This document shows, piece by piece, positions 1-7,760 of a stretch of 64,000 nucleotides of DNA. This stretch comes from Curtobacterium sp. 458 (lineage in GTDB: Bacteria > Actinomycetota > Actinomycetes > Actinomycetales > Microbacteriaceae). The stretch's first letter is position 1. Each line of letters opens with the position of its first letter. Where the stretch lies: positions 248,001 to 312,000 of the forward strand of contig NZ_CP129104.1 of NCBI RefSeq assembly GCF_030406605.1, in the 5' to 3' direction. The notes under the pieces were generated by a model. It was not told the DNA's origin, made no database searches, and saw only the letters and a list, made by a program, of their open reading frames with translations. Made by a program: the position numbers and the translations under genes.

Positions 1-1429
1 CAAGGTCACGATCCGCGACGCCGACACCGGCGCGGTCGTCCGGGAGGGCCGAGCGGCCCACCCGGACGGCACGTCCGTCGACCCCCGCCACTGGTGGGAC
101 GCGCTCGGCGCCGCGATCGCGGACGCCGGCGGGTTCGACGACGTCGCGTCCGTCGCGGTCGCGGGGCAGCAGCACGGCATGGTGGCGCTCGACGCGGACG
201 GTCGCGTGGTGCGCGACGCGCTCCTCTGGAACGACGTGCGCAGTGCGGACGCGGCCGCGCAGATGGTCGGCGAACTCGGCCGGGAGGCATGGGTCGCCCG
301 CTCGGGGCTGGTCCCGGTGGCCTCGTTCACCGGCACGAAGCTGCGGTGGCTCCGCGAGGCGGAGCCGGAGAACGCGGCGCGCGTCGCGGCCGTCGCACTC
401 CCCCACGACTGGCTGTCGTGGCGGCTGCGCGGGTACGGTCCGGCGGACGAGAGCCCGCTCGGCCCCGACCTCGACGCGCTCGCGACCGACGGCTCGGACG
501 CCAGCGGCACGGCGTACTGGGACCCGGTGCGCCGCGAGTACGACGGGGAGCTGTTCGAGGCCGCCCTCGGCCGTGGTCTGCGGGTCGCCGCTGGTGCCGG
601 CGGCGCTGCGGAGGCCGTCGTGGTGCCGCGGGTGGTCGCGCCGGACGAGGCGATGGGCGCGCTCGACGGCGACGTCGAGCTGCCGGGCGGCTCGGTCGCA
701 CGGGCGGGGCTGGTCGTCGGCGCGGGACTCGGCGACAACGCCGGGGCAGCGCTCGGCCTCGGGCTGGGCCCGGGTGACGTCGCGGTGTCCCTCGGCACGA
801 GCGGCACCGTCTTCGGCGTGACCGACACCGAGGTGACGGACCCGAGCGGGACCGTGGCGGGCTTCGCCGACGGGACCGGGTCGCGCCTCCCGATCGTCAC
901 GACGCTCAACGCGGCCCGCGTGCTCGAGGTGATCGGCGGCCTCCTCGGCGTCGATCACGACGCGCTCGGCGAGCTGGCGCTGCAGGCGCCCGCCGGTGCC
1001 GACGGACTCGTCCTGGTGCCGTACTTCGTCGGCGAGCGCACCCCGAACCGACCGGACGCGACCGCGTCCCTGCTCGGCATGACCCCGGCGACCACGGACC
1101 GGGCGCACCTCGCCCGCGCTGCGGTCGAGGGGATGCTCTGCGCCCTCGCCGACGGTCTGGCCGCCGTCGAGGGCACCGGGGTCGAGGTGTCCCGGCTGCT
1201 CCTCATCGGCGGTGCCGCACGGAACGAGGCCGTCCGCGTCGTCGCGGCGCAGGTGTTCGGCCGCGACGTCGAACTGCCGGAGCCGGGCGAGTACGTCGCC
1301 GCCGGTGCTGCCCGGCAGGCGGCGTGGGTGCTCACGGGCTCCCTGCCGTCGTGGAGCATCGCGACGACGACGATCGCGGCGGACCCGCGCCCCGAGGTGC
1401 TCGAGCGGTACCGCTCGGCGGCTGCCTGA
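1..1429 (+). CDS. xylB: Xylulokinase, 5' end outside window
   Basis: FGGY-family sugar kinase that would phosphorylate D-xylulose with ATP in xylose catabolism. The frame is open from base 2, giving 475 visible residues. Only about 15-20 N-terminal residues, including the first phosphate-binding motif, should be missing. Visible marks are GQQHGM at residues 55-60, LLWND near 75, the GDN motif with the likely catalytic Asp at about 245, and the C-terminal [10 protein letters not shown] nucleotide-binding stretch. The gene ends at a GC-rich hairpin facing a leftward gene. The GH3/xyloside import cluster 6 kb downstream supports xylose use. Another FGGY substrate cannot be excluded, but GQQHGM and GDN favour xylulose. 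Confidence 0.9.
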   Translation, partial: KVTIRDADTGAVVREGRAAHPDGTSVDPRHWWDALGAAIADAGGFDDVASVAVAGQQHGMVALDADGRVVRDALLWNDVRSADAAAQMVGELGREAWVARSGLVPVASFTGTKLRWLREAEPENAARVAAVALPHDWLSWRLRGYGPADESPLGPDLDALATDGSDASGTAYWDPVRREYDGELFEAALGRGLRVAAGAGGAAEAVVVPRVVAPDEAMGALDGDVELPGGSVARAGLVVGAGLGDNAGAALGLGLGPGDVAVSLGTSGTVFGVTDTEVTDPSGTVAGFADGTGSRLPIVTTLNAARVLEVIGGLLGVDHDALGELALQAPAGADGLVLVPYFVGERTPNRPDATASLLGMTPATTDRAHLARAAVEGMLCALADGLAAVEGTGVEVSRLLLIGGAARNEAVRVVAAQVFGRDVELPEPGEYVAAGAARQAAWVLTGSLPSWSIATTTIAADPRPEVLERYRSAAA

Positions 1430-1437
1430 CGGTCCTC

Positions 1438-1471
1438 CGCCCGCCCCGCTCCGGTCCGCCGGGGCGGGGCG
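1438..1471. terminator. GC-rich hairpin between convergent genes
   Basis: Arms CGCCCGCCCCG and CGGGGCGGGGCG pair with one bulge across an 11-nt loop. It lies between the ends of the xylulokinase and TauE/SafE genes, so it could stop transcription from either side. There is no clear T-tract. Confidence 0.5.
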
Positions 1472-1486
1472 CTCGTCGTCCCCGGG

Positions 1487-2260
1487 TCAGCCGACGGTGA
1501 CGAACAGGTACACGGCGAGCGCGACCGAGCAGCCCGCGATCGCGATGCGCAGCACCCCGTGCGGCACGCGCCCCGCCACCGTCGGTCCGATCAGGCCGCC
1601 GACGACCGCGCCCGCCCCGAGTGCCAGCGCCGCGGACCACACGACGTGCCCGGACACGGCGAACACCACGGCGGGGACGAGGTCGGCCGCCACCAGGAGG
1701 ACGTTCTTCGCCGCGTTCGCCCGGGGCAGGCTCGGCTCGCCCGTGAGGAGCAGCACGGCGATCATCAGCACGCCCGCACCGGCTCCGAAGTACCCGTTGT
1801 AGAGGCCGACCCCGGCGATGCTCGGCACGGCCGCTCCGGTCCCGGTCGGGGCTGCTGCTCCGGTCGGCGTGCGGCGGCGACGTCGGTCGAGGACGGGCTG
1901 GAGCAGGAGCAGGGCGCCGCCCGCGAGCACCAGGAACGGGACGATCCGGTCGAAGAGGTGCGCCGGGGTGACGACGAGCAGCACGGCACCGGCCGTCGAG
2001 GCGCCGACGGTCAGGGGCAGCCACCGCCGGATCGTGGTGGGGTGGTCGCGGAGCTGTTCCCGCGCGCGGAACGCAGAACTCGCGCCGCTGCCGAGCAGGG
2101 CCACGGAGTTCGTGACGTTCGCGGCGAACGGCGGGAGTCCGACCGCCAGGAGCGCCGGGTACGCCACGAGCGACGTGATGCCGCCGGCCGTGCCGATGAT
2201 GCCGGCCACGACGCCGGCGACGACGAGGACCGAGACCGTCAGCACGCTCCATGCTGACAC
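1487..2260 (-). CDS. TauE/SafE family membrane permease
   Basis: Integral membrane protein of the sulfite exporter TauE/SafE family, which moves sulfur oxyanions or other small anions; the substrate is unknown here. The 257 residues hold about eight hydrophobic segments. The family's half-repeats are visible: GVVAGIIGTAGGITSLVAYP near the N-terminus and VGLYNGYFGAGAGVLMI in the second half. The GTG at 2260 was chosen because it directly precedes the first membrane segment; a TTG at 2270-2272 is an alternative. Neither has a clear ribosome binding site. The start lies 16 bp beyond the stop of the TetR gene on the same strand, so co-transcription and control by that regulator are likely. Confidence 0.85.
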   Translation of the reverse strand: MSAWSVLTVSVLVVAGVVAGIIGTAGGITSLVAYPALLAVGLPPFAANVTNSVALLGSGASSAFRAREQLRDHPTTIRRWLPLTVGASTAGAVLLVVTPAHLFDRIVPFLVLAGGALLLLQPVLDRRRRRTPTGAAAPTGTGAAVPSIAGVGLYNGYFGAGAGVLMIAVLLLTGEPSLPRANAAKNVLLVAADLVPAVVFAVSGHVVWSAALALGAGAVVGGLIGPTVAGRVPHGVLRIAIAGCSVALAVYLFVTVG

Positions 2261-2276
2261 GTCGGCGAGCAAGCGG

Positions 2277-2876
2277 TCAGGCGGACTGCTCGGTCCCGTA
2301 GACGGCCATGAGCATCGCGGCTCCGAGTCGTGCGGTGCGGGCCGCCTGCGGGGACCGCTGCACGGCCGAGTCGACCCGTGCACCCTCCACCAGCAGCACG
2401 ATCGTCTGCGCGACGTGCGCGGGGAGCCCGGCGCGGGAGCACACCTGCGTCAGGTGCTGCTCGACCTGGACGACGTGCGCACGCGCGAGTTCGGCGATCT
2501 CGGGGTCCTGCCGGCCGAGCTCGGCGTGCAGGTTGATGAACGCGCACCCGTGCCAGTCCTCCGCGGCGAAGCAGCGTTCGAGGTGGTCGAACACCGCGAG
2601 GACCTCGTCGCGTGGGTCCTCCGACTCGTCGGCGATCCGGTCCAGTGCGGTGGTCCAGGTCGCGTGCCACCGCTGGAGCACGGCCACGACGAGGTCGTGC
2701 TGCGTCGGGAAGGCATCGGTCACGGCCGCAGCGTCGATGCCGGCTCGTCGAGCGACGTCCCCCGTCGACACGGACGCGATGCCGTGCTCGGCGTACAGGG
2801 CATCGGCGGCGTCGACGACGGCGCGTTGCGCGTCGGTCGCGCTCCGCGCGGGGGTCAGGGTCGGGGAGGTCATCAT
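2277..2876 (-). CDS. TetR/AcrR family transcriptional regulator
   Basis: DNA-binding repressor of 199 residues. The N-terminal helix-turn-helix runs from about residue 18 to 62 (DAADALYAEHGIASVSTGDV, then ARRAGIDAAAVTDAFPTQHD). The C-terminal part is a helical ligand-binding domain with the CAFINLHAEL stretch seen in TetR proteins with a TetR_C_33-like C-terminus. Two ATG codons sit side by side at 2876 and 2873; AAGGA is immediately upstream, so the second may be used. The gene lies between two small genes and the TauE/SafE permease in one leftward run and probably controls it. The inducer is unknown. Confidence 0.88.
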   Translation of the reverse strand: MMTSPTLTPARSATDAQRAVVDAADALYAEHGIASVSTGDVARRAGIDAAAVTDAFPTQHDLVVAVLQRWHATWTTALDRIADESEDPRDEVLAVFDHLERCFAAEDWHGCAFINLHAELGRQDPEIAELARAHVVQVEQHLTQVCSRAGLPAHVAQTIVLLVEGARVDSAVQRSPQAARTARLGAAMLMAVYGTEQSA

Positions 2877-2885
2877 TCCTTCGGG

Positions 2886-3047
2886 TCAGCCGGCGAAGAA
2901 GTCGGCGTACGACGGTTCCTGCACGGGACCGTCGTGGCCGTTCACCCGTGCCACCACCATGGCACGCAACACCGCGGGGTGCGTCAGACCCCGACGGTGC
3001 CACTCGCGCGGATCGCGGCGGAGTTCCTCGAGCGACGGTGCGGGCAT
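2886..3047 (-). CDS. Hypothetical 53-residue protein
   Basis: A short, charged, soluble protein beginning MPAPSLEELRRDP and ending YADFFAG; no domain recognised. The ATG at 3047 follows a GGGAG sequence about 10 nt upstream. The gene begins 5 nt after the stop of the 69-residue membrane protein gene and ends 9 nt before the TetR start. That tight spacing supports a real gene in a four-gene leftward operon. Function unknown. Confidence 0.6.
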   Translation of the reverse strand: MPAPSLEELRRDPREWHRRGLTHPAVLRAMVVARVNGHDGPVQEPSYADFFAG

Positions 3048-3052
3048 GCGGT

Positions 3053-3262
3053 TCACGCTCCCAGTCCGAGGACGACGGCGGCCGACGCCGCGACCGACAC
3101 CGACACGATCCCCGTGCAGACCGCGACCACGGCGAGCACGCGCTGTCGGCGCGCTGCACGGACCTCGCTGAACGGGCTCCGGTGGTGACGTCCGGAGAAG
3201 GACACGGACTGGTGTGCGCTCTTCGGTCCGACCAGCAGGTCGGTGTCGGCGATCGTGGTCAC
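3053..3262 (-). CDS. Small single-pass membrane protein, 69 residues
   Basis: Hypothetical protein with a hydrophilic N-terminal half (VTTIADTDLLVGPKSAHQ...) and a C-terminal membrane helix at about residues 41-69, ending AASAAVVLGLGA. The GTG start at 3262 was chosen because GAGGAA lies 6 nt upstream. It is the first gene of the leftward run toward the TetR and TauE/SafE genes. No family was recognised. The two basic residues before the helix suggest the N-terminus is cytoplasmic. Confidence 0.62.
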   Translation of the reverse strand: MTTIADTDLLVGPKSAHQSVSFSGRHHRSPFSEVRAARRQRVLAVVAVCTGIVSVSVAASAAVVLGLGA

Positions 3263-3472
3263 GACGGGTTCCTCGGGTCTTCCTCGGTGGTCGGCCCCGG
3301 CTGTTCCGTGGGCTCTCTCGACCATGACGGTACGAACGCATCGATCGTCACGCACGCGGTCCGGGCGACGTCGTCGAAAGGTGGATGTCCGGGCGGGCTG
3401 CGGTGCCGTTCCGTGGACATCCGGCGTCGCAGGTCCGCCTCGGGTGCCGGTCGACCGGTGCACACTCGAGGC

Positions 3473-4117
3473 ATGGGCGTCGACACGGCTGCGAGCATCT
3501 GGATCGTCACCGGCTCGCCGGGTTCGGGGGAGTCGACCGTCAGCCGGGGACTCGCCGGCGCACTGCACCACGCTGCACGCGTCGCGGCGGACGACCTGCA
3601 GGCGATGCTGGTGTCCGGTGCGGTCTGGGCGCTGGGCGAACCGGCCGACGAGGCCGCTCGTCAGGTGGACCTCTGCTACCGCAACGTCGGCGCACTGAGC
3701 GCGAACTTCGCTCGGGCCGGGTTCTCGACGGTGATCGACTGCGTCGTGCCGGACGCGGACCACCTTGACCGGCTGCTGGGACACCTGCCCGCGGTACCGG
3801 TGTCGTTGGTGGTGCTCGACCCCGGTGGAGCGGTCTGTCGCGCGAGGAACGCCCAGCGGCCTGCGGCGGACCGTTTCGACTTCGACGACCACGAGGGGCT
3901 TCGGCGCTCGATGCGCTCCGGGTTCGGTGACCGCGGTTGGTGGATCGACACCGCGGAGCAGTCCGTCGAGCGGACGGTGCGCGACGTGGTCGAGGGGGCC
4001 GTCGCGGGCCGCCGTGGACGACTCGATCCGGCCGGCGACGTCGGTGCCGAGCCGTATCCTTGCCCGGACCCCGGTGCTGCCCGGACGGAGCGCCGGCCGA
4101 GGGAGGAACGACCATGA
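3473..4117 (+). CDS. P-loop kinase-like protein with altered Walker A
   Basis: A 214-residue protein with the fold signature of small AAA_33-type nucleotide-dependent kinases. It has a beta-strand (SIWIVTG), a P-loop and a downstream VVLDP strand, with an arginine-rich stretch (ARNAQRPAADRF) like the lid of such kinases. The P-loop reads GSPGSGEST at about residues 14-22: the near-invariant Lys is Glu (codon GAG). Catalysis is therefore doubtful, and it may be a nucleotide sensor or decaying gene. The ATG follows a leftward promoter region. The stop overlaps the next start as ATGA, so it is translationally coupled to the ABC exporter. Confidence 0.72.
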   Translation: MGVDTAASIWIVTGSPGSGESTVSRGLAGALHHAARVAADDLQAMLVSGAVWALGEPADEAARQVDLCYRNVGALSANFARAGFSTVIDCVVPDADHLDRLLGHLPAVPVSLVVLDPGGAVCRARNAQRPAADRFDFDDHEGLRRSMRSGFGDRGWWIDTAEQSVERTVRDVVEGAVAGRRGRLDPAGDVGAEPYPCPDPGAARTERRPREERP

Positions 4118-6033
4118 GCATGGAAGGCGCCGCCTGGAGCTCGCTCTACAAGATCTCCACCGCCAAGGACGGGAAGCACGGGCTCTCCCGCGCCTCACTG
4201 CGGCGGATCATGACGTTCGCGGTGCCGTACCGGTGGAAGCTCGTCGTCTTCATCGCCCTGTCGGTCGTGGGGGCGTTCCTCGCGGTCGCGACACCGGTGC
4301 TCGCCGGGCAGGTGGTCGACGTCATCGCAGCTCGCGGCGAGGTCGGCACGATCGTCCGGCTCGCCGTCGTGATCGCCCTCGTCGCCGTCGCCGACGCCGG
4401 TGCCTCGCTCCTGACGCGCTGGTACTCGGCACGGATCGGTGAGGGCGTGATCCTCGACCTCCGCACGGCCGTGTTCGACCACGTCCAGAAGATGCCGATC
4501 GCGTTCTTCACCCGCACCCGGACCGGTGCGCTCGTCAGCCGCCTCAACAACGACGTCATCGGCGCCCAGCAGGCCTTCAGCGGCACGCTGTCCGGCGTCG
4601 TCACGAACCTCGTGGCGCTCGTGCTGACGCTGATCGTGATGCTCAGCACCTCGTGGCTCGTCACGGTCATCGCGGTGGTCATGCTGCCGCTGTTCCTCGT
4701 CCCGGCGCGGCGCATGGGCACCCGCCTGGCCGCGCTCCGCCGCGAGGCCGCCGACCACAACTCGGCGATGAGCACCCAGATGACGGAGCGCTTCTCGGCG
4801 CCGGGCGCCACGCTCGTGAAGCTGTTCGGGCGGCCGGACGAGGAGTCCGAGGAGTTCCGGGTCCGTGCCGCACGCGTCCGCGACATCGGGGTCCGCACCG
4901 CGATGCTGCAGTTCGTGTTCGTCACGGCGCTGACGCTCGTCGCCGCGCTCGCGCTCGCGCTCGTGTACGGCCTCGGCGGGGCACTGGCGCTCGGCGGGCA
5001 GCTCAACACGGGTGACGTCGTGACGCTGGCACTCCTCCTCACCCGTCTCTACGTGCCGCTGACGAGTCTCGCGAACGCCCGGGTCGAGATCATGAGCGCA
5101 GTGGTGAGCTTCGAGCGCGTGTTCGAGGTGCTCGACATCGTGCCGCTCATCCAGGAGAAGCCCGATGCGGTCGCCGTGCCGGACGGACCGGTCGCGGTGG
5201 AGTTCGACGACGTGCGGTTCGCCTACCCGTCGGCGGACAAGGTCTCCCTCGCCTCGCTGGAGGAGGTCTCGACGCTCGACACCCGCGGCGGCGACGAGGT
5301 GCTGCACGGCGTCTCCTTCCGGATCGAGCCGGGGCAGACCGTCGCGCTCGTCGGCACGTCGGGTGCCGGGAAGTCCACGATCGCGCAGTTGCTGTCGCGC
5401 CTCTACGACGTCGACTCCGGCGCGGTCCGTCTGGCGGGTGCGGACGTCCGCGACGTGTCGTTCGCGTCCCTGCGGTCCACCATGGGCATGGTCACGCAGG
5501 ACGGTCACCTGTTCCACGAGACGATCGGGTCGAACCTCCGCCTCGCACGACCGGACGCGACCGACGACGAGGTCTGGGACGCCGTCCGTCGTGCCCGCCT
5601 CGAGCCGCTCGTCCGGTCGCTGCCGGACCAGCTCGACACCATGGTCGGTGAGCGCGGGTACCGGCTCTCCGGCGGCGAGCGCCAGCGGATGACCATCGCC
5701 CGGCTCCTGCTCGCGCAACCCCGGGTCGTGATCCTCGACGAGGCCACCGCCGCTCTCGACTCGACGTCCGAGGCGGCGGTGCAAGCAGCGCTCGGCGAAG
5801 CACTCGAGGCCCGGACGGCGCTCGTCATCGCGCACCGGCTCTCCACCATCCGGAGCGCCGACCAGATCCTCGTCGTCGAGGACGGCACGATCGTCGAACG
5901 GGGGACGCACGAGGAGCTCCTCGCCGTCGGCGGCCGCTACGAGGAACTGCACCGCACCCAGTTCGCGGTGCAGAAGGACGTGGCGCCCGACGAGCAGGCG
6001 TTCAGCGGGAGCGGGGCCACGCAGCGGCCGTGA
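4114..6033 (+). CDS. ABC exporter, fused permease and ATPase
   Basis: Half-size type IV (ABCB-like) exporter of 639 residues, expected to work as a dimer in the cytoplasmic membrane. The membrane domain has six helices at about residues 35-340. The ATPase domain carries Walker A GTSGAGKST at about 414, the signature LSGGE near 518, Walker B VILDEATAALD at about 539-549 and the switch His in AHRLSTI near 573. The ATG at 4114 has GGGAGG upstream and overlaps the previous stop. A segment at about 375-395, between the first ATPase strand and the DEVLHGVSF strand, is longer than usual. Cargo is unknown: lipid, peptide or drug are all possible. Confidence 0.92.
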   Translation: MSMEGAAWSSLYKISTAKDGKHGLSRASLRRIMTFAVPYRWKLVVFIALSVVGAFLAVATPVLAGQVVDVIAARGEVGTIVRLAVVIALVAVADAGASLLTRWYSARIGEGVILDLRTAVFDHVQKMPIAFFTRTRTGALVSRLNNDVIGAQQAFSGTLSGVVTNLVALVLTLIVMLSTSWLVTVIAVVMLPLFLVPARRMGTRLAALRREAADHNSAMSTQMTERFSAPGATLVKLFGRPDEESEEFRVRAARVRDIGVRTAMLQFVFVTALTLVAALALALVYGLGGALALGGQLNTGDVVTLALLLTRLYVPLTSLANARVEIMSAVVSFERVFEVLDIVPLIQEKPDAVAVPDGPVAVEFDDVRFAYPSADKVSLASLEEVSTLDTRGGDEVLHGVSFRIEPGQTVALVGTSGAGKSTIAQLLSRLYDVDSGAVRLAGADVRDVSFASLRSTMGMVTQDGHLFHETIGSNLRLARPDATDDEVWDAVRRARLEPLVRSLPDQLDTMVGERGYRLSGGERQRMTIARLLLAQPRVVILDEATAALDSTSEAAVQAALGEALEARTALVIAHRLSTIRSADQILVVEDGTIVERGTHEELLAVGGRYEELHRTQFAVQKDVAPDEQAFSGSGATQRP

Positions 6034-6079
6034 CCGCCGACCGGGAGGCCCGTGACCGCTCAGCCGGGCCGATCAGGCG

Positions 6080-6490
6080 TCACCCCACGGCGCGTTCGAC
6101 GAGCGCGAGCAGCCGCGCTTCGTCCTCGTCGCCGAGGGCCGTGATCCCGTAGGCGCTCGGCCACACGCCGCCGTCCTGGACGAGCGTGGCGTCGTCGAAG
6201 CCGAAGGTGCACGACGTGGTCCCGTACTTCGACGCGGCCATGAAGAAGCAGACGACCTTGCCGTCCCGGTAGTACGCGGGTTGCCCGTAACGCGGCTTGG
6301 GCTGCAACTGGGGCACCCGTTCGAGGATCGCGTCGTGGATGCGGAGCGCGATCTCCTGCTCGCCCGGGGTCATGTCGCCGATGATCGCGCGGACGGCAGC
6401 GTCGCCGTCCTCGCGCTTCTTCAGCTCGGCCGCGCGGACACGGATCGCCTTCCGCTCCTCGGCGGACAGCGCATCTGATCGTTCCGGCAC
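6080..6490 (-). CDS. DUF1801 domain protein
   Basis: Small cytoplasmic protein of 136 residues with the DUF1801 (YdhG-like) fold. Typical features are KPRYGQPAYYRDGKVVCFF at the centre, the AASKYGTTSCTFGF strand, and the C-terminal LALVERAV helix. Family members have been linked to iron handling in Bacillus (frataxin-like), but most are uncharacterised. It stands alone, convergent with the ABC exporter and divergent from the AraC regulator. No clear operator was seen in the 190 bp before that regulator. Confidence 0.82.
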   Translation of the reverse strand: MPERSDALSAEERKAIRVRAAELKKREDGDAAVRAIIGDMTPGEQEIALRIHDAILERVPQLQPKPRYGQPAYYRDGKVVCFFMAASKYGTTSCTFGFDDATLVQDGGVWPSAYGITALGDEDEARLLALVERAVG

Positions 6491-6679
6491 GGGCGACTCC
6501 CCTCGGTTCGGACGACCCCATCATGGGACGTGGGCACCTCGGCGGTCAACGGACCACGGCGAACCTGGCCCGGGGCAGACCGTCGTCCTGCCCCCGGACT
6601 GGGGTGTGCAGTCCACTGGCCGCTTTCGGCGCTCCGCGGACAGAAGTCGGGCGGACGGGCAGGCTGCACCGGTAGCCCC

Positions 6680-7639
6680 ATGACCCACCCCACCCCAACC
6701 CGAGTCCAGGTCGATTCGCAGAGCGACGACCTCGACGTCGCGCGCGACCTCCTCGCGGAGGAGTACGCCGGCAGCGAGTGGCGGGCGGAACGGACGGACG
6801 AACCGTTCGGCTTCCGGTTCCGGGCCGTCGGCGACGCCGCGATGACCCTGCGGACGATCCGGTTCGACGGCCACCTGTCCGGCACCATGTCCCGGTCCGA
6901 CGACCACATGGTGCAGTGGACGACACGCGGCCGCGCGACGATCACCCCGCCGGGCGAGGAACCGATCGTCATGGAACCCGGCCGACCGCAGCTGTGGCCG
7001 CAGAGCGGTGCGGGGTTCGACTACCGGGACTACGACCAGCGGCTCGTCCAGGTGGACCGTTCGGCGCTCCGCGAGGTCGCCGGCGAGCGCGGTTCCGACC
7101 CGGAGTCGCTGCAGCTCGACCACCGGGTGCGTCCGGACGACCGGGCGCTGCAGGTCTGGCGGAACGCGGTACAGCTCATCTCGCACACGGTGCTCGACGG
7201 GAAGGCGTCGCCGCTGCTCCAGGCGGAGATGGGACGGCTCGGTGCGCTGGCCCTGCTCGAGCTCTACCCGGTGGTGTCGGCGACGCTGCCGAACGAGCTG
7301 CTGCTCCCCCGCAACGCGCACCTGCGACGGGCGGTCGAGTACGTCCACGAGCACTGCCACCTGCCGATCACGAGCACCGACCTGGCCCAGGTGGCGTCGC
7401 TGAGCCTCCGCGCGCTGCAGCACGCGTTCCAGCGCACCTTCGACTGCTCACCGAACGCCTACATCCGCCGCGTGCGCCTCGACCGCGTCCGGGACGACCT
7501 GCTCCGAGGCGACCCGGCGACCACGAGCATCGCCGAGGTGGCCAAGCACTGGGGCTTCGGGCACGCCGGGCGCTTCTCGGCGACCTACCACCAGCAGCAC
7601 GGCGAGTACCCCCGCGAGACGCTCCGCCGTTCCGCCTGA
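6680..7639 (+). CDS. AraC family regulator (AraC-binding-like N-terminus)
   Basis: Transcription factor of 319 residues. The N-terminal half is a cupin-like AraC-binding-type domain (GFRFRAVGDAAMTLRTIRFD region). The C-terminal 100 residues hold two helix-turn-helix units: TSTDLAQVASLSLRALQHAF and the hallmark WGFGHAGRFSATYHQQHGEY. The ATG at 6680 was chosen by match to the two paralogues in this window (14881-15840 and 19023-19994), which share length and layout. The effector and targets are unknown. It faces the GH3 gene tail-to-tail and is therefore not obviously its regulator. Confidence 0.88.
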   Translation: MTHPTPTRVQVDSQSDDLDVARDLLAEEYAGSEWRAERTDEPFGFRFRAVGDAAMTLRTIRFDGHLSGTMSRSDDHMVQWTTRGRATITPPGEEPIVMEPGRPQLWPQSGAGFDYRDYDQRLVQVDRSALREVAGERGSDPESLQLDHRVRPDDRALQVWRNAVQLISHTVLDGKASPLLQAEMGRLGALALLELYPVVSATLPNELLLPRNAHLRRAVEYVHEHCHLPITSTDLAQVASLSLRALQHAFQRTFDCSPNAYIRRVRLDRVRDDLLRGDPATTSIAEVAKHWGFGHAGRFSATYHQQHGEYPRETLRRSA

Positions 7640-7656
7640 CCCGCACCGCACCGCTG

Positions 7657-7714
7657 CACGACCGGAGGCACCCCGAACCACGAGGCAGCGCGGTTCGGGG
7701 TGCCTCCGGTCGTG
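7657..7714. terminator. Perfect 23-bp inverted repeat, two-way terminator
   Basis: Left arm 7657-7679 and right arm 7692-7714 are perfect complements around a 12-nt loop. The position between the ends of the AraC and GH3 genes suits a bidirectional terminator. The stem contains CCGGAGGCAC/GTGCCTCCGG, resembling the hairpin family repeated elsewhere in the window. Confidence 0.75.
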
Positions 7715-7760
7715 CGAACGCCGCGATGGCGCGGGCCGGGCTGCCGCGATCAGCAGCGCC

